NCBI RefSeq assembly: GCF_003946405.1
Contig: NZ_RHOG01000004.1
Span: 1 to 64,000, forward strand
Reading direction: 5' to 3'
Source of the DNA: Lacticaseibacillus yichunensis
Lineage (GTDB): Bacteria > Bacillota > Bacilli > Lactobacillales > Lactobacillaceae
Length of the DNA stretch: 64,000 bases
Both the position numbers and the translations under genes were made by a program. The notes under the pieces were generated by a model. The model did no database searches. It was not told the DNA's origin and worked only from the letters and a program-made list of their open reading frames with translations. Numbering within the stretch: position 1 is the first letter of the stretch; the number at the start of each line of letters is the position of its first letter. Positions 35,114-46,122 of this stretch are shown in pieces.

Positions 35114-36796
35114 TCACCCTTCCATCAGCAGCAGATCAGGATCTGCCAGTAGTGTCTTCAGTTCATTCAGCGCTCGCTGTGCCAGGGCCCCGTCGATCAG
35201 GCGGTGGTCATAGCTCATCGAGAGCTTGAGCATGTTGCCAACCACGATCTCGCCGTCTTCGTTGACGTAAGGCTCCTTGGCGATCTTGCCGACGCCTAGA
35301 ATCGCCACTTCCGGTTGGTTGATGACCGGCGTGAACCAGCCGCCACCGATCGAGCCGACATTGGAGATCGTCATCGACCCGCCTGTCATTTCCTTGGCCG
35401 AAAGTTTGCTATCCTGGGCCTTTTGCGCGTTGTCCGAGATCTCCTTGGCGATCTCGAACATCGACTTGGCATTGGCATCCTTGATCACAGGCACGTACAG
35501 GCCGTGCGGGGTATCGGTGGCGATGCCGATGTTGAAGTAATGCTTATAAACGATCTCGTCCGTACTGTTATCGATCGAGGCGTTCAGTTCTGGGAAGTCG
35601 CGCAAAACAGTGACCAGCGCCTTCACCACATACGGCAAGAAGGTCAACTTGATGCCCTTGGCTGCGGCCACTTCCTTGTAACGCTTGCGGTGCGCCATCA
35701 GCTTGGACACTTCCACATCGTCAAAGCTGGTGACATGCGGACTGGTGGCCTTGCTGTTGAGCATGGCCTTGGCAATCGCCTTGCGCGTCGGGCTCATCTT
35801 TTCGCGTGTCTCAAGCGCGGCGATGCTGGCATCCGGCACATACGGCTTGACCGACGTGGCTTTTGGCGCAGCCGCGGCAGAGGCGGCCGGGGTTTGGGTC
35901 GCGGCAACCGGGGTCGAAGCGCTCGAGGCGGCGGTTGCGGCGGCCGCTTGTGGCTGGACGCCGCCTGCCTTGGCCGCGTCCACATCTTGGCGCGTGATGC
36001 GGCCGCGTTTGCCACTGCCGCTGACTTGCGAGATGTCCACGCCTTGTTCGCGCGCATATTGACGCACAGATGGCATGGCCAAAATCTCACGGTTTGGATC
36101 GGCGACAGCCGGAATCGCCGTTGTCGGCTGAGCACCGGCTGGGGCTTGGGCCGACGCGGAGTTCCCGGCGGCCGCGGGTGTCGGTGCGGCGGCCGGGGCC
36201 GCGCTGGCCGCACTATTATGACCAGGCGCGTCCATCTCGATCAGAACTTGGCCCACAGTCGCGGTCTCGCCTTCTTGCACCAAAATATGCAAGACCGTGC
36301 CATCGACCGGCGATGGAATCTCTTCAACGGATTTGTCGTTTTGCACTTCCAGCAAGGTGTCGTCTTCTTTGATGGCGTCGCCTTCCTTGACGTGCCACTT
36401 GACGATCTCGCCTTCCGCGATGCCTTCGCCGATATCCGGCAGTTTGAACTGATAAACACCGCCTGCAGCAGGACTTGGCGCAGAGGCAGGCGTCGCGGTC
36501 GGTGTCGGGCTGGCCGGTTTGATTGGTTCGACCGCCGCCGTATTTTGCACAGGGCCACTGCCGTCATCGATCTCAACGAGGCTTTGGCCGACCGTGGCCG
36601 TTTCGCCTTCCTGAACTAAGATCTTCGTGACCTTCCCACTGACAGGCGATGGAATCTCTTCGACCGACTTATCGTTTTGCACTTCCAGTAAAGTATCGTC
36701 TTCCTTGATCTCGTCGCCTGGCTGCACATGCCACTTGACGATCTCACCTTCCGCGATGCCTTCACCAATGTCTGGTAGTTTGAATTCGTAAGCCAT
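35114..36796 (-). CDS. pdhC: Dihydrolipoamide acetyltransferase (E2), two lipoyl domains
   Basis: The 560-residue core subunit has two lipoyl domains (residues ~3-77 and ~117-191), each with the lipoylated Lys in QNDKSVEEI, joined by Ala/Pro-rich linkers. A peripheral-subunit-binding domain ([17 protein letters not shown], ~235-275) and the catalytic acetyltransferase domain with [10 protein letters not shown] (His and Asp) follow. The two lipoyl domains are near copies at the DNA level too. It passes acetyl groups from E1 to CoA. Confidence 0.97.
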   Translation of the reverse strand: MAYEFKLPDIGEGIAEGEIVKWHVQPGDEIKEDDTLLEVQNDKSVEEIPSPVSGKVTKILVQEGETATVGQSLVEIDDGSGPVQNTAAVEPIKPASPTPTATPASAPSPAAGGVYQFKLPDIGEGIAEGEIVKWHVKEGDAIKEDDTLLEVQNDKSVEEIPSPVDGTVLHILVQEGETATVGQVLIEMDAPGHNSAASAAPAAAPTPAAAGNSASAQAPAGAQPTTAIPAVADPNREILAMPSVRQYAREQGVDISQVSGSGKRGRITRQDVDAAKAGGVQPQAAAATAASSASTPVAATQTPAASAAAAPKATSVKPYVPDASIAALETREKMSPTRKAIAKAMLNSKATSPHVTSFDDVEVSKLMAHRKRYKEVAAAKGIKLTFLPYVVKALVTVLRDFPELNASIDNSTDEIVYKHYFNIGIATDTPHGLYVPVIKDANAKSMFEIAKEISDNAQKAQDSKLSAKEMTGGSMTISNVGSIGGGWFTPVINQPEVAILGVGKIAKEPYVNEDGEIVVGNMLKLSMSYDHRLIDGALAQRALNELKTLLADPDLLLMEG

Positions 36797-36830
36797 ACTT
36801 TGGCATCCTTTCTATTGATCGATTCGCAGG

Positions 36831-37808
36831 TTAAAAATCGAGCGTCGCTTTGACTTTTTCCTCGATGTCCTTCGCATTTGGCAGCCAGATGCTTTCGGCC
36901 TCGCCAAATGGGAATGGGGTGTCCGGCGCCGCCACGCGACCAATCGGGGCCTCAAGCGACAAAATGGCGCGCTCGGAGATCTCACTGATCACGCTGCTGG
37001 CGACACCGCCCATGCGCTGCGCCTCCTGAACAACGACGGCGCGATGCGTTTTTTCAACGGAGGCGATGATTGTCTCCACATCCAGCGGCGCGATCGTGCG
37101 CAGATCGATGACTTCAGCGGAAATATTTTCCTTGGCCAAGTCATCGGCGGCCTTGAGCGCCTCGCGAACCATCGCGCCATACGTGATGATGGAGACATCG
37201 CTGCCTTCACGACTCACCGCGGCCTTGTCCAACGGCACCTCGTAACTTTCATCCGGCACCTCACCGCGGAACGACCGGTACAGTTTCATGTGTTCCAAAA
37301 ACAGGACCGGGTCATTGCTGCGAATCGAGGCGATCAACAAGCCTTTTGCATCATAGGGATTGCTCGGCACGACCACGCGCATCCCAGGAAACTGGGCGAC
37401 GAGGCCTTCAAAATTATCCGAATGCATTTCCGGCGTGTGGACGCCACCACCAAACGGCGCGCGAATGGTGATCGGCATGTTGCGCGTGTTGCCCATGCGG
37501 TAGCGCATGCGCGACATCTGCCCGCCGATGCTGTCCATCACCTCAAAAATGAAGCCGTAGAACTGAATCTCAGGAATCGGCCGCCAGCCGGTCAGCGCAA
37601 GGCCGATCGAGAGGCCCCCGATGCCGGATTCTGCCAGTGGCGTATCGAACACGCGGTCTTCCCCATGTTTTGCCTGTAAGCCATCGGTGGCGCGGAACAC
37701 CCCGCCGTTTTTCCCGACGTCCTCGCCAAATACCAGCGTCTTCGGGTCGGCCGCAAGTTCCAGATCAAGGGCGTTGGTGATCGCCTGAATCATTGTCTTT
37801 TGAGCCAT
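36831..37808 (-). CDS. pdhB: Pyruvate dehydrogenase E1 beta subunit
   Basis: The 325-residue subunit pairs with PdhA to bind thiamine diphosphate. The E1-beta start [32 protein letters not shown] and the C-terminal VPDTPFPFG-type region ([11 protein letters not shown]) are present. ATG 37808 is preceded by a purine-rich ribosome site and lies immediately before the pdhA stop, so the subunits are coupled in translation. Confidence 0.97.
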   Translation of the reverse strand: MAQKTMIQAITNALDLELAADPKTLVFGEDVGKNGGVFRATDGLQAKHGEDRVFDTPLAESGIGGLSIGLALTGWRPIPEIQFYGFIFEVMDSIGGQMSRMRYRMGNTRNMPITIRAPFGGGVHTPEMHSDNFEGLVAQFPGMRVVVPSNPYDAKGLLIASIRSNDPVLFLEHMKLYRSFRGEVPDESYEVPLDKAAVSREGSDVSIITYGAMVREALKAADDLAKENISAEVIDLRTIAPLDVETIIASVEKTHRAVVVQEAQRMGGVASSVISEISERAILSLEAPIGRVAAPDTPFPFGEAESIWLPNAKDIEEKVKATLDF

Positions 37809-37809
37809 C

Positions 37810-39027
<1,218 letters not shown>

Positions 39028-39113
39028 TTGCGGTTATCGTAAAATAAAAGCCGCCGTATCAACCGTGAACCTTTTCACGGAAAACCTGATACAGCACAAA
39101 ATCAAAAATGGTA

Positions 39114-39149
39114 CAAAAAAATAGCACTGTCCTTCACAAGGACAGTGCT
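39114..39149 (-). terminator. Terminator of the P-type-ATPase-like gene
   Basis: A perfect 12-bp stem AGCACTGTCCTT/AAGGACAGTGCT followed by seven T on the minus strand. Confidence 0.85.
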
Positions 39150-39163
39150 TATTGGTTTTTGAA

Positions 39164-39976
39164 TCAGCCCAAGGCCCACGAGACTGGGTCCTGGTTGTAA
39201 CGGAATGCGGCTTCTTTCAACTGATGCCGCGTGTGACCAACCAGGGTCATGTTTGCCATGAAGGCAGCGAGGGCAGTCATTGCACCCTTTACATTTGTGT
39301 TCCTTGTCACTTGCAGCTGGATGCGCTTGAGGCCGATTGATACAGCCTGCACACCCGCGTTCAGCGTCCGCCCTGCGAACACCAAGATCAGGTGCCCCAG
39401 CGCTTTGCCAAAAACGCGGCGGTTGTCTGTGGTGCCCAGCAAAGCGTCTGCCATTTGGGCGGCGAAAACATCGCACCCAGTGGCGGACACTTGCAGCTGC
39501 CCATCTGCCAGGGCGATTGCGCCTGCCGGCAAAACAGTGGCGTTGCCATCGACCATCGTCAGCAACTTCAGCCAAACATTCCGCCGAACCGCCATGTCGC
39601 CAAGACCATCGACCGGCAAAACATCGCCTGCCGTGATCTGCAGGACATCGCCGACAACCAGTTCCTGAACCGTGATCGCCCGAAGCAAGCCATCCCGCAC
39701 AACCAAAACAGTGCGGTCCTCTTGCTTGAGTCCTTCGAACCAACGGGTAAATGCCACATGAGCCGCGCCCATGCCAATCAAAATCATCATCACCAACGCC
39801 AACGCGACCAATGGCTGGTCGAAAAGCCCCATGCAAACCAGCCCAGCACCCAGTCCCATCATCAGGATGGAGCGGCGCTGCTGCTGCAGGGTGATCGCTG
39901 TGTTGGCTTGGCGCAAGTCGTACTTTGCTTTTTGAACCTGATAACGCGTCAGGCCACTTTGTACTTGCATCAACAT
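39164..39976 (-). CDS. Truncated P-type-ATPase-like membrane protein
   Basis: The 270-residue protein has two membrane helices (residues ~36-52 and ~56-76) followed by a segment typical of the start of a P-type ATPase actuator domain (VVRDGLLRAITVQELVVGDVL to AGDVLPVDG, ~90-124). The TGES loop, the phosphorylated DKTGT and the ATP-binding domain are all missing. The C-terminal half shows only weak hydrophobic segments. It cannot pump ions as an ATPase. It may be a decayed pump or a small regulatory protein. The ATG has GAGAGGAG upstream, and an operator-like palindrome lies 54 nt before it. Confidence 0.6.
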   Translation of the reverse strand: MLMQVQSGLTRYQVQKAKYDLRQANTAITLQQQRRSILMMGLGAGLVCMGLFDQPLVALALVMMILIGMGAAHVAFTRWFEGLKQEDRTVLVVRDGLLRAITVQELVVGDVLQITAGDVLPVDGLGDMAVRRNVWLKLLTMVDGNATVLPAGAIALADGQLQVSATGCDVFAAQMADALLGTTDNRRVFGKALGHLILVFAGRTLNAGVQAVSIGLKRIQLQVTRNTNVKGAMTALAAFMANMTLVGHTRHQLKEAAFRYNQDPVSWALG

Positions 39977-40029
39977 CGTGATCTCCTCTCTTCCCCAGAG
40001 AGGTTTGCGATGCGCCTATTACTTATTTG

Positions 40030-40044
40030 AAGTGAAGTTCACTT
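40030..40044. promoter_or_regulatory. 15-bp palindrome upstream of the ATPase-like gene
   Basis: AAGTGAA-G-TTCACTT is a perfect dyad, with GAAGTG direct repeats on both sides. It lies in the presumed promoter of the minus-strand gene and looks like a repressor operator. The regulator is unknown. Confidence 0.5.
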
Positions 40045-40490
40045 GAAGTGGCGGCACAATAACAAACCTTCGGGGATCGCCATTGTCGCTACTATTACCA
40101 TCGATCGCATTTGTCATTCTACCCACCACCTTTCATTCACTTTCCGGAGGCACGTTTTCGTTGCTGGCGCTAGCTTCCAACAAAAAACGCGCACACCAAT
40201 TGAGTATGCACGCGATACTTGCATCCCAATCGTTTAGTTTTAGCACTATACGCCTAGAAGGAGAACTTCAGCGGCATTAGCACAAGCCTTTATGGGCAAG
40301 CGCTGCTGACTCATTGGCATCTCTGGATGTTTCTGAGCAGTCGCATTGTTCGTATAGGAGCCTCACCTAACGGAAAGCACTGGATTTAATTTCAACTAAC
40401 ATATTATCAGTGAATGCACGCAATGTCAAGGATGAGCCCTTTCTTCTTCTTTCAGAAAAACGGAAGGAAAAGCGAAGCGTCTACGCACAC

Positions 40491-40638
40491 GGGGGTGATC
40501 CGGGTAGAAATTGGCTGGAACGCTCCCAAGTGACTTTAAGCCCGCACAGGCCACGGTCTTAAAGCTCACTTTCGGTGTAAGCGGCAGAGCCGCTAACACC
40601 GACGAGGGGGCTGAGCCATTTCTACCCGGAGCACCCCC
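40491..40638 (+). repeat. Family A structured repeat, copy A2
   Basis: It is exactly 148 bp, like A1. The terminal arms (40491-40510, 40619-40638) pair at 19 of 20 positions although their sequence differs from A1 (GGGTAGAAA/TTTCTACCC instead of GGCCGAAAA/TTTTCGGCC). The central GGCTGGAACGCTCCCAAG and GACGAGGGGGCTGAGCC are identical to A1. Bases 40045-40490 hold no gene I can support. Confidence 0.8.
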
Positions 40639-41005
40639 TTAAATCCAACACTCAATTGATCTGGCGGAAGGACCATCGCTGTACCTTTGTCATAAGGCCG
40701 TCTCAATCTGACATTGAGGTAATTGAATCAAAATTAGTTTTGCAAACTCAGCATCCGTCTATCAGATGCGACCGCAGACTCTAATCGCCTTGCTCAAGTC
40801 GAAAAAGGTTGCAAGTTTGGCTCATCTGGAAAGCACCATAGTTATCACGAATACCAGCGTTCAGGCCCAGCCTCCCATAATTTCCCGTAGCGGTTATGGC
40901 CAGCAAATGTACAACTTGTGAAAATGCTCTGTCCAATGCCAGCAACAAGGAGGTATCAAGCCACATGCCCGCCTGTAACGTATGTGGCTTGAGAACTGGA
41001 TCAGA
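40639..41005. other. AT-rich spacer between inverted A copies
   Basis: This 367-bp stretch is AT-richer than its surroundings and is bracketed by A2 and A3 in opposite orientation. A minus-strand frame at 40781-40966 (61 codons) has no ribosome site and no family match, so it may be a gene remnant. Confidence 0.4.
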
Positions 41006-41153
41006 GGGTGGGCTCCGGCCGAAAATGGCTCAGCCCCCTCGTCGGTGTTGACGGCTCTGCCGTCTACACCGAAAGCAAGCTTTGAGACCGCGCACTTTGC
41101 GGGCTCAAAGTTGCTTGGGAGCGTTCCAGCCACTTTTCGGCTGGAGCCCACCC
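41006..41153 (-). repeat. Family A structured repeat, copy A3
   Basis: It is 148 bp in the orientation opposite to A2. The arms 41006-41025 and 41134-41153 pair at 19 of 20 positions plus one G-T pair. The internal hairpins are CTTTGAG/CTCAAAG and GGTGT-GACGGC/GCCGTC-ACACC, with changes matched on both sides relative to A1 and A2. Confidence 0.8.
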
Positions 41154-41269
41154 GGGGGGTTACGCCAATTTACGAGTCTGTTTTCGTTAAAACCGCATGG
41201 GAAACTGGTTTGACAAGCCTCATCGTTGCGCGCATCATTTGTCTTAGTATTCTCACAAGGAGGCTGCTT

Positions 41270-42358
41270 ATGCGCCATCAACTCAGCTTTGAGATCTCTC
41301 GGCTGATCCATTCGAAAACCACCCGCGTCCTGGCCCTGCTGTTGGTGGTGCTCCCGAGCCTGTTTTGGTTCTGGGCCCGCTATCAAAACGTCGACAACGC
41401 GCGGACAGCTGCCTCGCATGCGGAAGTGTCGATCAACGCCAACCTCAGTCGGTACAACGATCAGACAATGAAGCTCCCTGAAAACAAGGCGATGTACAAC
41501 AACTTGATTGCCCAGTGGAACGCCGCAACTGGCATCCCCACCGGCATTCAATTCGGGGCCGCCGATATTTTGACTGAAAGCACGTTGGAGCTGGCCAAGT
41601 TGCAGCAAAAGGCCTATTCGCTGAATCGAAGCGGCACCGAGGATCTGGTGCTGCCGAGCAAGATTCAGCTTGCGGATACGTTGCTGGTCACGCGCACCGT
41701 CCTGAAACAGCATAAACACCTTCAGACCAGCGTCCAGGACGCGTCGAGCCTGCTCAAGACCGCGATGAAATATGGCGGCTCGATTCTTTTCTTCCTTATA
41801 TTATTGTTTGCGATGACGCTGGGCATGGACCGCTGGCGCCATCCGAGTTTGTTGCGCGATCTGCCCGTGCCCCCGCTGAACCGCCTGCTGGGAAAATTGC
41901 TCGGCATGCTGCTGGTCGTGCTTGTTCCGCTGGCGGCCGGGTTGGGACTGGCGACGTTGTGGATCGGCCTCGTTTATGGCTTCGGCGATCTCACCTATCC
42001 GCTGACCTTCAACGTTGGCCACCTCACCACCCTGCCGCTGATCGGCTACCTGACGCTCTTTTTGCTGGCGGCCGCGGTGCTAACGATCTTCACCGCGCTA
42101 CTAGCGATGCTGCTCAACCGCCTGACAAAAAGCGTTTATCTGACGCTGTTCATCGGCGCGGTGATCGGTGCGATCGGCCAGTTCTGGTCGCCTGGAAAAT
42201 TGGGCGCGTGGTTGCCATTTTCGGCGCTTGATCTAACCAAACTCTTGGCGCAGCCCACCGCAACAGCCGGCGTGCCGTGGTGGGGCAGCTTGCTGATCCT
42301 GCTTGGTTGGAGCCTGGTGATGGCCCTCATCGTTGGAAGGGAGGACAGTGATCAATGA
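41270..42358 (+). CDS. ABC transporter permease (first of pair)
   Basis: The 362-residue protein has one N-terminal helix (residues ~19-35), a ~130-residue extracytoplasmic helical region, and five or six helices from residue ~165 to the end. This is the plan of ABC-2-type exporters. ATG 41270 is used because AAGGAGG lies 7 nt upstream; the frame is open further up through repeat A3 but without a start site. It overlaps the second permease by 4 nt. The substrate is unknown; peptides or drugs are typical. Confidence 0.8.
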   Translation: MRHQLSFEISRLIHSKTTRVLALLLVVLPSLFWFWARYQNVDNARTAASHAEVSINANLSRYNDQTMKLPENKAMYNNLIAQWNAATGIPTGIQFGAADILTESTLELAKLQQKAYSLNRSGTEDLVLPSKIQLADTLLVTRTVLKQHKHLQTSVQDASSLLKTAMKYGGSILFFLILLFAMTLGMDRWRHPSLLRDLPVPPLNRLLGKLLGMLLVVLVPLAAGLGLATLWIGLVYGFGDLTYPLTFNVGHLTTLPLIGYLTLFLLAAAVLTIFTALLAMLLNRLTKSVYLTLFIGAVIGAIGQFWSPGKLGAWLPFSALDLTKLLAQPTATAGVPWWGSLLILLGWSLVMALIVGREDSDQ

Positions 42359-43593
42359 CATTTCGTGCCTATTTTTCCCTGCAGTGGCAACGGTTGTGGC
42401 ATGCGCCAAAAACGATCGCGCTGACCGTCATTGCGCTTCTCGCCTCGCTATTCTTCGCCATTCATGTGGCGCCGCAGTTCGTGCCGACCCAGGCGGTGGA
42501 TTCGGCGGCCATTCAGACCAGTAAGCAAAAACATATGCTCTACATTGATCATTATAAGGAAAACGTGACCACCAAGCCGATGTATGCGGCGCTGATGAGC
42601 GGGCCGGCGAAGACCTATGAGGCGTTTGTCAAACAGGAAAATGCATCGCTGCAGGCAATCAAGGCTGGCGACTTCGCCAAATACGCCGGGGCGCAGCAAA
42701 AATGGCTCGCGCTGCTCGACCAGCAGATCTGGGTGATCGGCGATGACCGCTCTTACTCTTATCCGCCTGTGTATTATGCGGATGGCGTCGATTTTCCAAA
42801 AATTCCTGGGCATTACTGGAACAACGAAACACAGGCCCGCTTCAAGGCGCTGGCAACGCGCAAGCATGTCACCAAGGCAGAGGTCGAAACGCGCACCGCC
42901 ACGCAAACACTGCAGCGCGGCTTGACTAGTGGCCTGGCACTGTTGTTGCTGGCGTTTCTGGTCCTGCTGGGCAATGACGTGATCAGCCGCGACCATCGGC
43001 ATCATACCGTGCTGGCCGCGATTCCGCTGACGGCCGGCCAAGCCTTGTTGGCCAAGGCGTTGGTGCTTTTGGCAAGTTATCTGGTGATTGTTTTGTCGTG
43101 CGGACTGATCTGTTTTGGCATCATCGCCGCGCGCGATGGTACCGGTTGGCAAACGCCACTCGCCATTTTCACCGGCACGCACACCGTCAGCATGCGCACC
43201 AGCAACCGCTTCACCACGATGCCGGGATGGCAGTTCACGCTGGAGGCAATCGTCTTGTTGGTCGTGGCCGCGTGGCTGTTCATTCGGCTGATCGAATTAC
43301 TCGGCGCGTTCAGCCGCAGCGAGTATGTGGCACTAGCCGGGGGCTTGGGCTTACTGGTCGTCGAGCAGGCGTATTGTCAACAAGACATTGGCGCCGTGCA
43401 CCCCTGGCTGGCCTGGCTGCCGACCGGATTTTTCGACTTCGGCGCGATCTTATCTGGGTACCAGAATTTCCGTTACGGCACCGAGAACTTCACCTTTGGC
43501 ACTGCATTTTTGATGCTGGTAACATGCTGGCTCGTCGTTGAAGTCCTGCTGTTTAGCCTGACCCACCGCAAGAATTACCAACTGGTCCGCTGA
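42355..43593 (+). CDS. ABC transporter permease (second of pair)
   Basis: The 412-residue protein has the same plan as the first permease: an N-terminal helix (~20-38), a large outside domain (~45-195) and about six C-terminal helices. The sequences differ enough that they probably form a heterodimer. It starts on ATGA overlapping the first permease, and the ATPase gene follows after 16 nt. Confidence 0.8.
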   Translation: MTFRAYFSLQWQRLWHAPKTIALTVIALLASLFFAIHVAPQFVPTQAVDSAAIQTSKQKHMLYIDHYKENVTTKPMYAALMSGPAKTYEAFVKQENASLQAIKAGDFAKYAGAQQKWLALLDQQIWVIGDDRSYSYPPVYYADGVDFPKIPGHYWNNETQARFKALATRKHVTKAEVETRTATQTLQRGLTSGLALLLLAFLVLLGNDVISRDHRHHTVLAAIPLTAGQALLAKALVLLASYLVIVLSCGLICFGIIAARDGTGWQTPLAIFTGTHTVSMRTSNRFTTMPGWQFTLEAIVLLVVAAWLFIRLIELLGAFSRSEYVALAGGLGLLVVEQAYCQQDIGAVHPWLAWLPTGFFDFGAILSGYQNFRYGTENFTFGTAFLMLVTCWLVVEVLLFSLTHRKNYQLVR

Positions 43594-43609
43594 GGAGGCG
43601 TAGAAGAAT

Positions 43610-44488
43610 ATGCTGACATTAAATGATATCTCGCTGGATTTTCCAACAAAAAAACAGGTGATCGATCATCTGTCGCTGGCGCTTGACGGCGGCCAGATCG
43701 TCGGCCTGGTCGCCCCCAACGGCACCGGGAAAACAACGCTGCTGCGCGTGATTTTGAATGAGTTGCAGCCAAAAGAAGGCAGCGTCACGATCGACGGGCT
43801 GCAATACACCAGCCAGGCCAACGCGCGCCGCATTCACCGAAAGCTCTGCTCGTTTCCGGTGCAAGATGACCTGTTCAATGACCTCTCCGGCCTCGCCCAT
43901 CTGCGCTACTACTGCGATTCTTGGGGCGCCGACCGAGCCAAGTTGCCTGCGTTGATCGAAGAGCTCCAGATGATCAACTATGTGAAAAACCCGGTGCACA
44001 CCTATTCACTTGGGATGCGCCAGCGACTGTGTTTTGCCATGGTCGTCGCGTCGGATGCGCCAATCATGTTGCTGGACGAATTGATGAACGGCCTGGATCC
44101 CGTGAATGTCGAGCTGGTCTCCAAAGTCCTCCTGCGGCTCAAGGGCCAGGGCAAGCTACTGCTGATGGTGTCGCATCTGTTGCCGAATTTGGAGGCCTAC
44201 GCCGACCAAGTGCTATTCATGCAAGATGGCCGGTTTGCGCTGACTGTATTGCCTAAGGACGCCCGGCCCCAGTTTCTGCGCGTGGCCACCGGCGTGCTCG
44301 ACGGTGCCAATGAAGCGAAGCTGCGAATGCTGGGCGCAACGGAGATCGGCGGCGCGCTGTTCATTGACAGTGCGCGCGTGGCCGAAGTCGCGCCCTTGTT
44401 GAAAAAAGCGGACGGGTCGCTCCTACCATTTGCGATTGGCCCGCAGTCGCTGGTCGACCACTACCATGTTGTCTACGGCGAAGCATGA
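43610..44488 (+). CDS. ABC transporter ATP-binding protein
   Basis: The 292-residue ATPase has Walker A APNGTGKTT (residues ~38-46), the signature YSLGMRQRL, Walker B IMLLDELMNGLDP and the switch His in LLMVSHLL. The C-terminal ~80 residues are an extra domain as in BcrA/NatA-type exporters. The Walker B segment reads DELMNGLDP. GAGGAGG precedes the start. It powers the two upstream permeases. Confidence 0.92.
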   Translation: MLTLNDISLDFPTKKQVIDHLSLALDGGQIVGLVAPNGTGKTTLLRVILNELQPKEGSVTIDGLQYTSQANARRIHRKLCSFPVQDDLFNDLSGLAHLRYYCDSWGADRAKLPALIEELQMINYVKNPVHTYSLGMRQRLCFAMVVASDAPIMLLDELMNGLDPVNVELVSKVLLRLKGQGKLLLMVSHLLPNLEAYADQVLFMQDGRFALTVLPKDARPQFLRVATGVLDGANEAKLRMLGATEIGGALFIDSARVAEVAPLLKKADGSLLPFAIGPQSLVDHYHVVYGEA

Positions 44489-44669
44489 GGCCCCCCCCTG
44501 CGCGCAATTTTTCCTAGCAGTCGCCTGCGCCCTGCACCTGATCGAGTCTGGCAGCTGCCTGCGACCTGACGCTATTTTTCATGACAACATGGCCAAATTG
44601 CCCGGCGCGCGCGGACGTGTTAGTGTAATATAGATGTGAATGTAATTTGTCCAAATGGAGGTCACAGTT

Positions 44670-45224
44670 GTGTATTTAATGAAAGATATCACCCGCGACG
44701 GCGATCCGGTGCTTCGCCAGGAAGCCAAAACGGTCACGTTCCCGCTGTCCGAAGAAGACAAGCAACTCGCCCACGATTTGATGGAATATCTGATCATCAG
44801 CCAGGACGAGGCGGAAAACGAGAAATACAAGTTGCGTCCGGGTGTCGGCCTGGCTGCACCGCAAGTCGGCGTGTCGGAAATGATGGCCGCCGTGCTGGTG
44901 CCGGGCCCGAATGACGAGATTCTGTTCAAGGAAGTCCTCATCAACCCGCGCATCGTTTCTCACAGTGTGCAAGATGCCGCGCTTTCTGAAGGCGAAGGTT
45001 GCCTGAGTGTCGACAAGGACGTGCAAGGCTATGTGCCGCGCCACGACCGCATCACCCTCACCTACCAAAATGTCGATGGCGAAAAGAAAAAGGTGCGCCT
45101 TAAGAATTACCCGGCAATTGTTTGCCAACATGAGATCGATCACCTCCATGGCATCCTGTTTTACGACCACATTAACAAGGAAAAACCGTTCACCCTCGAC
45201 CCAAACGCCGTGGTGATCGAATAA
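44670..45224 (+). CDS. def: Peptide deformylase
   Basis: The 184-residue metalloenzyme removes the formyl group from new proteins. All three metal motifs are present: [16 protein letters not shown] (Cys ligand) and QHEIDHLHG (two His and Glu). The GTG at 44670 is chosen because GGAGG lies 7 nt upstream and homologues begin (M)YLMKDITR. It is transcribed alone with its own terminator. Confidence 0.96.
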   Translation: MYLMKDITRDGDPVLRQEAKTVTFPLSEEDKQLAHDLMEYLIISQDEAENEKYKLRPGVGLAAPQVGVSEMMAAVLVPGPNDEILFKEVLINPRIVSHSVQDAALSEGEGCLSVDKDVQGYVPRHDRITLTYQNVDGEKKKVRLKNYPAIVCQHEIDHLHGILFYDHINKEKPFTLDPNAVVIE

Positions 45225-45235
45225 CTGACTATTTT

Positions 45236-45272
45236 GACTCGGGAAGCTTGCGTGGCGGCTCGAGTCTTTTTT
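45236..45272 (+). terminator. def terminator
   Basis: GACTCG and CGAGTC with extra inner pairing, followed by six T. Confidence 0.65.
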
Positions 45273-45374
45273 GTCCACTTTTTTGCGCCGCGCCGCTGGA
45301 CTTTTCGCCCTTCTCCGTTATAATTTAGGTGTACCTAAACAAGGCTGCGAACCAACGATTGAAGGAGGATCTAT

Positions 45375-45887
45375 ATGCTGAGTTTGAAATCTGTGACCTC
45401 GATGCCTGATCGTCAGGCGTGTCTTGATGTTTACCGGCAATCACTGGACTACTATCAGGCGGCGAACTTGCCCTTTCCTGATCGGAGCACTGTGCAGTCA
45501 GATCGCACCACCGCGCCGGACGGAATCCTGCCAAGCCGCATGCGATACCAACTGATCATGCTGGACAACAAACCGGTCGGCGTGGTGAAAGTCGTCCGCG
45601 ACTATCCCGTGCCCCACGCCGTCACGTTGGCCCTGTTGTTGATCAAACAGCGCTATCGGCGGCAAGGAATCGGCAGTGCCATCGTCCGCCAACTGGCCTC
45701 GCATTATTCTGAAAATGGGTATGCGGAACTCCAAGCGACCGTCCTTGCGCCGACAGAAGAGCGGCTGGCATTTTGGCGCAGCCAGGGCTTTGACATCCTC
45801 GATGCGCGTCGCCTGATGTTGGCGTCCGGTGACATCCAATCCCAGGCGCTGCTGGGGCGATCATTGTCGGATCTAGTGACTGTTTGA
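45375..45887 (+). CDS. GNAT-family N-acetyltransferase
   Basis: The 170-residue protein has the acetyl-CoA loop YRRQGIGSAIVRQLA (residues ~94-108) and the following strand YAELQATVLAPTEERLAFWRSQGF. The N-terminal half is less typical. The substrate is unknown. AAGGAGG precedes the ATG, a TATAAT lies at 45319-45324 and a strong terminator follows, so it is a single-gene unit. Confidence 0.85.
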   Translation: MLSLKSVTSMPDRQACLDVYRQSLDYYQAANLPFPDRSTVQSDRTTAPDGILPSRMRYQLIMLDNKPVGVVKVVRDYPVPHAVTLALLLIKQRYRRQGIGSAIVRQLASHYSENGYAELQATVLAPTEERLAFWRSQGFDILDARRLMLASGDIQSQALLGRSLSDLVTV

Positions 45888-45906
45888 GAATCTGTCTGCA
45901 TAAAAT

Positions 45907-45947
45907 AGGCTGGCCGAGACAAGATTTTGTCCCGGTCAGCCTTTTTG
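45907..45947 (+). terminator. Terminator of the GNAT gene
   Basis: AGGCTGGCCGAGACAA and TTGTCCCGGTCAGCCT form a 16-bp stem with two imperfect positions, followed by five T. Confidence 0.8.
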
Positions 45948-46122
45948 GTCGCATTTCAAGGGTGTGAGGCGGTCACATTATTTTTTGGCGGACGCCCCTG
46001 GGCCCACAATAAAACGGCCGCCACATTTCTGCGACGACCGCTCTGACTGAATCTATTTGACTAATCGGACAGGAGTCGCGATCTCCAGCCCGGTCAACCA
46101 TTGCGTGCACCAATCGTGACGA

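Noticed and set aside
35315-36619. 434-codon + strand frame opposite pdhC
   Set aside because: Caused by the Ala/Pro-rich linker codons read in reverse; no start signals.
40781-40966. 61-codon minus-strand frame between A2 and A3
   Set aside because: No ribosome site and no recognisable family; kept only as a possible remnant in the spacer entry.
40982-41269. N-terminal extension of the first ABC permease through repeat A3
   Set aside because: The extra 96 codons translate a structured repeat; the ribosome site fixes the start at 41270.
46070-46120. tRNA-like stretch (GTCGCGATCTCCAGCC...GCACCA)
   Set aside because: No cloverleaf can be drawn: the T-arm and acceptor pairing are absent on both strands.
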